Positions 1 to 5,895 of a DNA stretch of 10,786 nt are shown here, piece after piece. Origin of the DNA: Firmicutes bacterium UBA4874 (GTDB lineage Bacteria; Bacillota; Clostridia; Caldicoprobacterales; DTU083). The notes beneath the pieces were generated by a model that was not told where the DNA came from, did not search any database, and worked only from the letters and a program-made list of their open reading frames with translations. The stretch spans positions 1 through 10,786 of the forward strand of contig DHDO01000041.1 of NCBI GenBank assembly GCA_002399435.1, written 5' to 3'. How positions within the stretch are numbered: position 1 is the first letter of the stretch; the number at the start of each line of letters is the position of its first letter. Made by a program: the position numbers and the translations under genes.

Positions 1-804
1 TTCTTTTCCGGAAAAAATGCAAGGAACCTGGATGGGATCGGGGCTTTCCCATACACAGATACCCGAATCAGCAGAGTCCGGTATTCTGGCTTTGGTATCA
101 ATTTTTTTGTAATTCAGACGGTGTGTCTGATTGGTATCTTCGCACCATACCATATGCAGGAACCCGTCAGAATCCACTGTACCATTGAAATTGCTGCATC
201 TGTCCGTCGTCTGAAACAGAGTGGCAGGTCCCGACCAGATCTGTTGTATGTTGTCAAACCGGATGAGGCAGCATTGCGTGTGGTTCCGAAGGGTTTTGGT
301 ATAGACACACACAAGATTTCCACTCTGATCACTTGTGATCAGCTGAGGCATGGCATTTTGATCGGTGAGAAAATGCAGGAAAACCTTGCTTTTCCATCTG
401 CCATTTTCGGAATAGGAATGCACGAAGGATTCCTGTGCCCGTTTCAGGGAGTTTTCAATATAATATAACAGATGGACATGAGAAGCGTCGGATAGAACCG
501 AAAGCCAGGAGATATCCTCAAATCTGGAGGAAACACGGTATACCAAACGCTGGTACCACTGCTTCCCGTCCCATTCATAATAAATCAACTGCTTTGCCAG
601 GGTATAGGCGAGCAGGCAGATTCGATCCTGATTGTCCATGGTACTGCTGAAAAAGCGGACGGTTTTTCCGTCAATCGGTTTTTCTTCCGTCCATTGGCTG
701 TTTTCCCTGCAGGTATATTGTATCTTTTGCTGATCGGAAAGGGTGAAGAACCATTGCTTGCCCAGGGAATCTTCCATATAATAAGGGAAGCCGATGTTTG
801 TCAT
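1..804 (-). CDS. Propeller-like repeat protein, unknown function (3' end beyond window)
   Basis: Reading leftward from ATG at 804, the frame stays open for 268 codons to the window edge with no stop, so the C-terminus lies outside. A strong site, AAGGAGGAA, ends 6 bases before this ATG. Another in-frame ATG at 828 lies upstream of that site and is less likely. There is no signal peptide. Four degenerate repeats are visible (about residues 54-83, 102-137, 154-190 and 208-236). Each has a Ser/Asp turn, a hydrophobic beta strand (RICLLAY, HVHLLYY, NLVCVY, FLHMVW), then a second strand; the first three close with a Trp-containing segment (GKQW, NGRW, QQIW), the fourth does not. A period near 50 residues with these patterns suggests beta-propeller blades. 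I recognise no catalytic motif and assign no function. It is divergent from the coat-like gene at 989, and the two may share regulation. That this is a real gene is fairly certain; the fold is inferred. Confidence 0.75.
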   Translation of the reverse strand, partial: MTNIGFPYYMEDSLGKQWFFTLSDQQKIQYTCRENSQWTEEKPIDGKTVRFFSSTMDNQDRICLLAYTLAKQLIYYEWDGKQWYQRLVYRVSSRFEDISWLSVLSDASHVHLLYYIENSLKRAQESFVHSYSENGRWKSKVFLHFLTDQNAMPQLITSDQSGNLVCVYTKTLRNHTQCCLIRFDNIQQIWSGPATLFQTTDRCSNFNGTVDSDGFLHMVWCEDTNQTHRLNYKKIDTKARIPDSADSGICVWESPDPIQVPCIFSGKE

Positions 805-863
805 GGCAATTTCCTCCTTATCCTCCATATTGCATTACGATTTCAAAGCATTCATCTGATATA

Positions 864-892
864 AGCTTATGAAAGGCCGGTATAAAATATCA
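864..892 (-). promoter_or_regulatory. Candidate sporulation (sigma-E-like) promoter for the propeller-like gene
   Basis: Read on the minus strand, TGATATT (886-892) is followed after 14 bases by CATAAGCT (864-871). This resembles the sigma-E consensus of Bacillus (kmATATT, about 14 bases, CATACAHT), with 6 of 7 and 6 of 8 positions agreeing. A start near 857 would leave a leader of about 50 bases before the ATG at 804. Matches of this quality can occur by chance in AT-rich spacers, so this is only suggestive. Confidence 0.3.
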
Positions 893-904
893 CTTCCCAA
901 CCAG

Positions 905-944
905 GCACAATCAAATTGACATTCACATATCATGGCTAATGAGA
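905..944 (+). promoter_or_regulatory. Candidate promoter region for the coat-like gene
   Basis: Two readings are possible. CACA (905-908) followed after 17 bases by CATATCATG (926-934) resembles a sigma-K promoter (mACm, 16-17 bases, CATANNNTA) but misses the last A. Alternatively, TTGACA (916-921) is a perfect sigma-A -35 box but lacks a good -10 at the right distance (ATGAGA with 17 bases, TAATGA with 15). Either reading would start transcription near 940-950, downstream of the ATG at 932, which supports translation from 989. Confidence 0.25.
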
Positions 945-988
945 GAAGGGAGTTCTCTCATATTCCATTAGGAAAAGGGGGTTTATTG

Positions 989-1762
989 ATGTCTTTTTAT
1001 TCCTACAAGAATGAAGGGAATCCTCGTTGCCCGGGAAGGATCGGATTTGACGGATTGAAGAACATACTTGAGAAGGTCTGCGTTCAGGTGAACAAAGTCT
1101 ATGACTCCTGTTTACAGCAGGAGACAATAAACGATGTGAGGATTGTCCTGAAGGAAGTCTGCAAGAGTCATACGAATTTCATGCCTCCGCTGACGTTTGT
1201 CAGCTGCCGGAGCACGTCGGTAAAGGGAAAACTGGTTGGAACCCGTATTGACAGACTGCAGGACCGCCCCAACTTCGCCCGTATCCGTACCAAAGTGGAG
1301 ATACCGATTGAAGTGGTATTTGAAGACTGTGAAGGACGGCAGGGCACAGGTACAGCCATTATCACCATACCCAAGGATGTTGTTCTCTATGTGCCGGATG
1401 AGTCTGTGATCCCGTTCCAACTGGAGAGCATTGTAAATGCAATCTGTGTATCCGGGCGGTTTATACCGGGTGATACCTTCCGATTTGATGTCGATGTTTG
1501 TCTGACCATTATACTCAAGATTATTGCCAAGGTGGAGCTGTTGATTCCCGCATTTGGCTTCTGTGAAATTCCTCCCTGCGAAGAGTTCTCGGAATCCGTA
1601 TGCGACGATATCTTCAATCTGCCTCTGTTCCCTCCTCAGCTGGAAGATGTTTGTGAGGACAGGAACAAACCCAGGAATGAACCCAGGAACGAACCCGGGT
1701 GCGATCCGGGATGCGCTCCCAAAAGAAGCCTCAGCATTCAGAAAGAGGATAAGAAAGAATGA
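989..1762 (+). CDS. Cys-containing coat-like hypothetical protein
   Basis: The protein has 257 residues from ATG 989. This start is preferred because AAAAGGGGG lies 7 bases upstream, whereas the in-frame ATG at 932 has no ribosome site. It opens with a short Cys-containing head (CPGRIG), then KVCVQVNKVYDSC, a central part rich in alternating hydrophobic beta-strand segments (for example VEIPIEVVFEDCEG), and a VELLIPAFGFCEIPPC segment near residues 188-203. The tail is hydrophilic with tetrapeptide repeats and ends in basic and acidic residues. There is no signal peptide or membrane span. The first part (KVCVQVNKVYD) recalls the KVCIQ-type openings of clostridial spore envelope proteins such as the DUF3794 group, and spaced cysteines suit a crosslinked coat. 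That resemblance is from memory, so the function stays open. It is monocistronic, with a terminator 61 bases after the stop. Confidence 0.8.
   Translation: MSFYSYKNEGNPRCPGRIGFDGLKNILEKVCVQVNKVYDSCLQQETINDVRIVLKEVCKSHTNFMPPLTFVSCRSTSVKGKLVGTRIDRLQDRPNFARIRTKVEIPIEVVFEDCEGRQGTGTAIITIPKDVVLYVPDESVIPFQLESIVNAICVSGRFIPGDTFRFDVDVCLTIILKIIAKVELLIPAFGFCEIPPCEEFSESVCDDIFNLPLFPPQLEDVCEDRNKPRNEPRNEPGCDPGCAPKRSLSIQKEDKKE
1668..1715 (+). repeat. Four imperfect 12-bp tandem repeats encoding a tetrapeptide repeat
   Basis: The copies AACCCAGGAATG, AACCCAGGAACG, AACCCGGGTGCG and ATCCGGGATGCG follow each other without gaps. In the gene frame they encode KPRN-EPRN-EPGC-DPGC-AP, a tail of X-Pro-(Arg/Gly)-(Asn/Cys) units near the C-terminus. 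The unit is a multiple of three, so copy number could change without breaking the frame. Confidence 0.8.
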
Positions 1763-1822
1763 AGGCAGGCTGAAGTGGGAAATATGGCAGGAATTTCAGC
1801 AAAGGAAAATTGAGGAATTCCG

Positions 1823-1861
1823 AAAAAGGGCATGCTATTTCAATAGCTGCTCTTTTTTTTT
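1823..1861 (+). terminator. Intrinsic terminator after the coat-like gene
   Basis: AAAAAGGGCA (1823-1832) pairs with TGCTCTTTTT (1848-1857, one G-U pair). Inside it, GCTAT pairs with ATAGC around a TTCA loop, with one bulged T. The stem runs directly into a T tract ending at 1861. It separates the coat-like gene from the van regulatory genes. Confidence 0.88.
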
Positions 1862-1928
1862 GTGAGGTGAGCGGAACGCCGGATACGCCATGCAAAGGCA
1901 GTGTCGTCCGGGTGGAAGGGGAAGGAGC

Positions 1929-1957
1929 TTGTCAGGATGCCGGTATCCGGATATAAT
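1929..1957 (+). promoter_or_regulatory. Sigma-A promoter of vanRS
   Basis: TTGTCA (1929-1934), a 17-base spacer and a perfect TATAAT (1952-1957). The predicted start is near 1964, giving a leader of about 80 bases before the vanR GTG. The close match to consensus suggests that the two-component genes are made at a basal level without needing an activator. Confidence 0.75.
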
Positions 1958-1965
1958 GGATGATG

Positions 1966-1979
1966 GCCTTTGTTAAGGC
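1966..1979 (+). promoter_or_regulatory. Candidate VanR autoregulatory site or hairpin at the vanRS transcription start
   Basis: GCCTT-TGTT-AAGGC is an inverted repeat at the predicted transcription start. Its core CCTTTGTTAAGG (1967-1978) matches 11 of 12 bases of CCTTTCTTAAGG (3881-3892) in the control region before vanG. A shared element at both promoters of one regulon suggests binding by VanR. Here only one copy is present, without 11-bp phased partners, and its position downstream of the -10 box fits repression better than activation. A simple RNA hairpin is the alternative. Confidence 0.4.
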
Positions 1980-2044
1980 AGGATGTGGTCTGTCTGACGC
2001 GGGCGGCAGGGGGGAAAGAGCAAAAAGGTAAGGAGTAAGGAACC

Positions 2045-2743
2045 GTGAAAGCAAATATACTGGTCGTGGATGATGAACAATCCATTGTGGATTTGGTTGA
2101 AGTCTACCTGAAAAACGAAGACTACAGGGTTTTCAAGTTCTATAACGGACAGGACGCCTTGAATTGTGTGGAAAGGGAATCCGTGGATCTGGCAATCCTG
2201 GACGTGATGCTTCCGGACGGAGATGGGTTTTCCATCTGCCGGAAGATCCGGGAGAAGCATAATTTCCCGGTCATTATGCTGACTGCGAAGGACGAGGAGA
2301 TTGACAAAATCAACGGTCTGATGCTGGGTGCGGATGATTATATCACTAAACCCTTTCAGCCTTTGGAACTGGTTGCCAGGGTAAAGGCACAATTACGGCG
2401 GTCCCGGCAATACAACACATCCAAACCGGCCCGGGAGGACCACACCATTGTGTTTTCCGGTCTGGTGCTGGATCGGGACAAGCATACCTGTATGCTGAAT
2501 GAACGGATGCTTTCCCTGACTCCCATTGAGTTCTCTGTTTTATGGGAACTGGCGTCCAGCCGGGGGCGGGTGGTCAGTGCGGAGGAATTGTTCCGCAAAG
2601 TCTGGGGAGGCAAGTATTTTTCCAGCAGTAACAATACCGTCATGGTACATATCCGGCATCTGCGCGAGAAAATGCACGACAGTGCAGAACATCCGAAATA
2701 CATCAAAACGGTATGGGGGGTGGGATATAAAATTGAAGGATAA
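2045..2743 (+). CDS. vanR: VanR-type response regulator (OmpR/PhoB family)
   Basis: The protein has 232 residues, the usual VanR length, and starts at GTG with AAGGAG 9 bases upstream. The receiver domain (about 1-120) has the acidic pair D9-D10, phosphoacceptor D53 in LAILDVMLP, T80 and K102 in DDYITKPF. The winged-helix DNA-binding domain (about 132-232) has SLTPIEFSVL, SSNNTVMVHIRHLREKM and the ending KYIKTVWGVGYKI. These stretches, with the spacing between them, are typical of VanR proteins of Enterococcus and clostridial van clusters. When phosphorylated by VanS, VanR is known to activate the resistance promoter, and the phased heptamers at 3863-3891 are the likely target. The stop lies 11 bases inside vanS, and both genes are read from the promoter at 1929. 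It is intact, with all key residues present. Confidence 0.95.
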   Translation: MKANILVVDDEQSIVDLVEVYLKNEDYRVFKFYNGQDALNCVERESVDLAILDVMLPDGDGFSICRKIREKHNFPVIMLTAKDEEIDKINGLMLGADDYITKPFQPLELVARVKAQLRRSRQYNTSKPAREDHTIVFSGLVLDRDKHTCMLNERMLSLTPIEFSVLWELASSRGRVVSAEELFRKVWGGKYFSSSNNTVMVHIRHLREKMHDSAEHPKYIKTVWGVGYKIEG

Positions 2744-3842
2744 GCCCTTCCAGTCAACATTTACGCGAAAAATGATTCTTCGGTGCGTCCGCATGGGACT
2801 GCTTGTCTCGCTGGGGTACGTGCTCCTTGTGGTTGCCGCATTTTTTCTCATTCACAAGGGGATCATCTGGCAGCCATCTCCGCTTTATGACTTTCTTAAT
2901 ACCATGGAACCGTTTGTTGTTGTGATCGTGATTCCGATAGGATGGCTGATTCTGATTCTGGCTGTCATTTATCTGCAATGGAAACGAACCGTAGGATACA
3001 TTGAACGGGTCGTGACGGCAAGCGCAGACCTGGTACAGCCGGACAAGGAATTTGTCCGGCTGCCGGAGGAGCTCCGGGAGGTGGAGGACAGGATGAACCA
3101 GATCAAGCGTACCGCGCTGAAGAATGAACAGGAGGCAAAGGAGGCGGAGCGGCGCAAGAACGATCTGGTGGTCAACATTGCCCATGATATCCGGACGCCG
3201 CTTTCTTCCGTCATTGGATATTTGAGTCTTCTGGATGAAGCGCCGGATATGCCGGAGAAGCAGCGTAGAAAATACACCGGCATTACGCTGGAAAAAGCAT
3301 ATCGGCTGGAACAGCTGCTGAATGAGTTTTTTGAAATCACACGGTTCAATGTCACCTCCATTGTGCTGAATATGGGGGAGATCCATCTGGCCTTCATGCT
3401 GCAGCAAATGGCAGACGAATTCTATCCCATGCTGTCCCCGCAGAACAAAAAAGCGGTGGTGCAGGCACCGGAGGATCTGATTTTGTGGGGGGATGCGGAC
3501 AAGCTGTCCCGGGTGTTCAACAATATTTTGAAAAACGCCATTGCCTATAGCTATGAGGGGAGCACCATTGTCATCACCGCCGTGGAACAGGAAGGAAAGG
3601 TAATCATTCAGTTTACCAATCAGGGGGATCCGATTCCGGAGCAAAAACTTTCCACCATTTTTGAACGATTTTTCCGGCTGGATGTGTCCCGCTCCTCCAG
3701 GACAGGAGGGACAGGACTGGGACTGGCCATCGCCAGGGAAATTGTGACTGCCCACAAGGGCACCATTACTGCGGAAAGCGACGAGACCAAAACCAGATTC
3801 ACCGTTGTTCTGCCAAACCGCAGGAGAAAGCAAGGAGCCTGA
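2733..3842 (+). CDS. vanS: VanS-type sensor histidine kinase
   Basis: I place the start at TTG 2733, giving 369 residues. It overlaps the vanR end by 11 bases and follows a G-rich ribosome site (2715-2724) by 8 bases. Enterococcal vanS has a similar overlapping arrangement with an IKLK-type N-terminus. The in-frame ATG at 2772 has no ribosome site, and an ATG at 2526 lies deep inside vanR. Two membrane spans (about 15-41 and 61-82) flank an outside loop of only about 20 residues. A cytoplasmic linker (84-140) leads to the H box NIAHDIRTPLSS, with phospho-accepting H151 and the HDxxT phosphatase motif. Then come YLSLLDEAPDMP, N box (RVFNNILKNA, about 260-269), the ERFFRLD segment and the ATP-lid motif TGGTGLGLAI (about 324-333). 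It should phosphorylate VanR when glycopeptide or the resulting wall damage is sensed, and dephosphorylate it otherwise. The signal bound cannot be read from the sequence. Confidence 0.93.
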   Translation: MKDKPFQSTFTRKMILRCVRMGLLVSLGYVLLVVAAFFLIHKGIIWQPSPLYDFLNTMEPFVVVIVIPIGWLILILAVIYLQWKRTVGYIERVVTASADLVQPDKEFVRLPEELREVEDRMNQIKRTALKNEQEAKEAERRKNDLVVNIAHDIRTPLSSVIGYLSLLDEAPDMPEKQRRKYTGITLEKAYRLEQLLNEFFEITRFNVTSIVLNMGEIHLAFMLQQMADEFYPMLSPQNKKAVVQAPEDLILWGDADKLSRVFNNILKNAIAYSYEGSTIVITAVEQEGKVIIQFTNQGDPIPEQKLSTIFERFFRLDVSRSSRTGGTGLGLAIAREIVTAHKGTITAESDETKTRFTVVLPNRRRKQGA

Positions 3843-3862
3843 AGAATTGGATCTTTGCAAAA

Positions 3863-3891
3863 TCCTAATCCTTTCGTAAGCCTTTCTTAAG
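3863..3891 (+). promoter_or_regulatory. Three 11-bp-phased heptamers, probable VanR operator
   Basis: TCCTAAT (3863-3869), TCGTAAG (3874-3880) and TCTTAAG (3885-3891) are spaced exactly 11 bp apart. The last two lie in the longer direct repeats CCTTTCGTAAG and CCTTTCTTAAG. Heptamers repeating once per helical turn are the classic target of OmpR/PhoB-family dimers, where the site takes the place of the -35 box. The position between vanS and vanG and the related copy at 1967 make VanR the natural ligand. Binding itself is inferred. Confidence 0.65.
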
Positions 3892-3894
3892 GTT

Positions 3895-3940
3895 TTGACA
3901 AGTTAATATTTCCATCTGGTCTGTCTGTTTTTGATAAAAT
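3895..3940 (+). promoter_or_regulatory. Candidate promoter of vanG-vanXY-vanT
   Basis: Possible elements are TTGACA (3895-3900), TAATAT (3904-3909) and TGATAAAAT (3932-3940). TTGACA has no good -10 box 16-18 bp downstream. If TAATAT is the -10 box, the heptamer array occupies the -35 region, as in PhoB-type activation. If TGATAAAAT is used, it forms an extended -10 box with a poor -35, again fitting a promoter that needs an activator. The sequence alone does not decide between them. The resulting leader would be about 70-105 bases. Confidence 0.5.
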
Positions 3941-3954
3941 GAAAGCATGGAAGG

Positions 3955-3976
3955 GCAGGTCATTTATTTTGCCTGC
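3955..3976 (+). other. Weak inverted repeat in the vanG leader
   Basis: GCAGG (3955-3959) can pair with CCTGC (3972-3976) around a 12-base AT-rich loop, extendable by two G-U pairs. There is no T tract, so it is not an intrinsic terminator. It may only stabilise the 5' end of the mRNA, or be chance. Confidence 0.2.
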
Positions 3977-4018
3977 TTGAAAATAAGGAACGATCAGAGG
4001 CAAAAGGAGTCATTTTAA

Positions 4019-5065
4019 ATGAAGAAGACAGTCGCTGTTTTATTTGGCGGAAATTCCACGGAATATGAAGTTTCACTGCAGTCCGCCGGTTCGGTCATAG
4101 AGAATCTGGATCCGGAGAAATATCATATCCTGCTGCTTGGCATCACCCGTCAGGGAAAGTGGATGAAATATGATGGCGGAGTGGAGCCAATCCGGCAAGA
4201 TACCTGGTGGCAGCATTCCTCCTGTGTCCCGGTTATCTTTTTACCAGGCTGGGAAAACCATGGAATAGTGGTGCAGGAGGAAGGAAAATGCAAAAGGATC
4301 CCTGTCGATGTGGCGTTTCCTGTCCTGCACGGAAAAAACGGGGAGGATGGCACAGTGCAGGGTCTGCTGAAGCTGATGGGGATTCCCTGTGTAGGCTGCG
4401 GCATTCTCAGCTCGGCTCTCTGTATGGACAAGGACATGGCTCACCGGCTGGTTCAGCTGGCAGGGATCAGGACGCCGGATTCCGTTGTACTGCATTCCCA
4501 GCTGCCGGATGCGGAGCTGCGGGAGCAGACATCGGGGCTTCCTTATCCTGTTTTTGTAAAGCCGGCCAATTCCGGTTCTTCTTTCGGCATTACCCGTGTT
4601 TCCGATGCGGATGAGCTGTCGGATGCGGTGAAAAAAGCCTTTCAACATGACGGTAAAGTGGTCGTTGAAGAAGCCGTTCCCGGCTTTGAAGTTGGCTGTG
4701 CCGTTCTGGGCACGGATCCCCTTACCTTCGGGGAAGTCGATGAGATCGAGCTGTCCCGGGGATTTTTTGATTATACCGAAAAGTATACACTGAAAACTTC
4801 AAAAATCCATATGCCTGCCAGAATTGATGCGGATACGGCGAAGCGGGTGAAACAGGCAGCGGCGGTAGTTTACGGTACTTTGGGCTGTTCCGGGTTTGCA
4901 AGGGTTGATTTTTTCCTGACTCCCCAAAAGGAAATTGTGTTCAATGAAGTAAACACAATTCCCGGTTTTACCACACACAGCCGATATCCCAGTATGCTGA
5001 AAGGGATTGGTATAACATTTGAACAGATGGTGGATGAGATGATCCGATTGGCGGTGGAGTCATGA
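4019..5065 (+). CDS. vanG: D-alanine--D-serine ligase, VanG type
   Basis: The cytoplasmic ATP-grasp ligase has 348 residues and starts at ATG with AAAAGGAG 9 bases upstream. It joins D-Ala to D-Ser with ATP, giving the dipeptide used for glycopeptide-insensitive wall precursors. Visible landmarks are GGNSTEYEVSLQS (10-22, with E15 at the catalytic Glu position of Ddl), FPVLHGKNGEDGT (100-112), KPANSGSSFGIT (181-192), GCAVLG, the omega loop FFDYTEKYTLKTSKI (249-263), and NEVNTIPGFTTHSRYP (309-324). The omega loop keeps Lys-Tyr (255-256) as in D-Ala- and D-Ser-adding ligases and lacks the VanA/VanB D-lactate pattern. R322 replaces the Leu or Met usual in Ddl. Together with vanT and vanXY next door and no vanH lactate dehydrogenase, this fixes the D-Ser type rather than a housekeeping Ddl. 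The TGA stop overlaps the vanXY ATG (ATGA). Confidence 0.95.
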   Translation: MKKTVAVLFGGNSTEYEVSLQSAGSVIENLDPEKYHILLLGITRQGKWMKYDGGVEPIRQDTWWQHSSCVPVIFLPGWENHGIVVQEEGKCKRIPVDVAFPVLHGKNGEDGTVQGLLKLMGIPCVGCGILSSALCMDKDMAHRLVQLAGIRTPDSVVLHSQLPDAELREQTSGLPYPVFVKPANSGSSFGITRVSDADELSDAVKKAFQHDGKVVVEEAVPGFEVGCAVLGTDPLTFGEVDEIELSRGFFDYTEKYTLKTSKIHMPARIDADTAKRVKQAAAVVYGTLGCSGFARVDFFLTPQKEIVFNEVNTIPGFTTHSRYPSMLKGIGITFEQMVDEMIRLAVES

Positions 5066-5895
5066 AAACATTTCAATTTGGTGAGAGTGACGTTTCAAGG
5101 GGAAACCTGATTCTGGTCAACCCGTCCCATCCCCTTCCGGACAAAAGGAAAATGGATCGTTTGACATTCCTGGAGTCTTCCTTTTTCTGTAATGGGTTGT
5201 TCGTATCCGATGGGGAAAAGATCTGTGCGACTGCAGAGTCCGACAGGGCCGGCTCCGTCGCCATGGAAAGCCAGGCGGCAGAAATGCTCCTTAAGGTGAT
5301 GATGCAATTGAATGCCGGAGACAAAATCCTTCCGGTCAGCGGCTACCGTACTTTACAGGAGCAACAGACGATTTATGCAGATTCCCTGCGGGAAAACGGC
5401 GCAGAATATACCGGCAAATATGTCGCCGTTCCGGGATGCAGCGAGCACCAAACGGGATTGGCTATCGATCTTGCTGAGAACCGGGAGGAAATCGACTTTA
5501 TCTGCCCGGATTTTCCGGATGCCGGGATCTGCAGACAATTCCGGCAATTGTCCACTGCCTATGGCTTTATTGAGCGGTATCCTGCCGGCAGGGAACAGAT
5601 TACGCAGATCGCCTGCGAGCCATGGCATTTTCGCTATGTGGGATATCCTCATTCGGAGATCATAAAGGAAATGAATGATACATTGGAAGAGTATATCCAA
5701 TATCTGAAATGTTTTTGTCCGGATCATCCTTTGGGATACCAATGTGGCCGGTATGCATATGAGATTTTCCATGTCCCGGTTCCACAGGATCCAGGGCAGA
5801 AAGCAGTCGCGGAGATTCCGGATCAGGTCTCCTGTCAGGTTTCCGGCAACAACGAGGACGGCGTTGTAATAACCTTACAGAGGAATGTGTTATGA
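5062..5895 (+). CDS. vanXY: VanXY bifunctional D,D-dipeptidase/D,D-carboxypeptidase
   Basis: A zinc peptidase of family M15 with 277 residues, it overlaps vanG by 4 bases, so translation is probably coupled. VanXY enzymes hydrolyse D-Ala-D-Ala and trim the last D-Ala from normal pentapeptide precursors, leaving those ending in D-Ser. The zinc site is visible: H129 and D136 in SEHQTGLAIDLA, H189 in EPWHFRYVG, with E186 as the likely catalytic base. R96 in VSGYRTLQEQQTIY belongs to the conserved substrate-binding region. No signal peptide or membrane anchor is present, as expected for the cytoplasmic VanXY class and unlike membrane-bound VanY. The C-terminal extension after residue 205 (EEYIQYLK, and VSGNNEDGVVIT near 260-271) resembles VanXY of the VanG cluster as I recall it. 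All catalytic residues are present, so it looks functional. Confidence 0.93.
   Translation: MKTFQFGESDVSRGNLILVNPSHPLPDKRKMDRLTFLESSFFCNGLFVSDGEKICATAESDRAGSVAMESQAAEMLLKVMMQLNAGDKILPVSGYRTLQEQQTIYADSLRENGAEYTGKYVAVPGCSEHQTGLAIDLAENREEIDFICPDFPDAGICRQFRQLSTAYGFIERYPAGREQITQIACEPWHFRYVGYPHSEIIKEMNDTLEEYIQYLKCFCPDHPLGYQCGRYAYEIFHVPVPQDPGQKAVAEIPDQVSCQVSGNNEDGVVITLQRNVL

Noticed and set aside
805..828. In-frame ATG 828 as start of the propeller-like gene
   Set aside because: It would place the strong AAGGAGGAA site inside the coding region, whereas ATG 804 is correctly spaced from it.
861..870. Palindrome ATAAGCTTAT as an operator
   Set aside because: It is only 10 bp, AT-rich, and overlaps the candidate sigma-E -10 box; no second copy was seen.
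932..988. ATG 932 as start of the coat-like gene
   Set aside because: No ribosome site, and it may lie inside the -10 region of the candidate promoter; ATG 989 has a good site.
2754..3860. A 368-codon open frame antisense to vanS
   Set aside because: It mirrors vanS exactly, has no homology that I recognise, and its composition is that of a reverse-complement shadow of a GC-balanced gene.
3895..3900. TTGACA as the -35 box of a standard constitutive vanG promoter
   Set aside because: No acceptable -10 hexamer lies 16-18 bp downstream, so it cannot be called a normal sigma-A promoter on its own.
4019..5065. A housekeeping D-Ala-D-Ala ligase
   Set aside because: Neighbouring vanRS, vanXY and vanT, the omega-loop sequence and R322 point to the VanG type.
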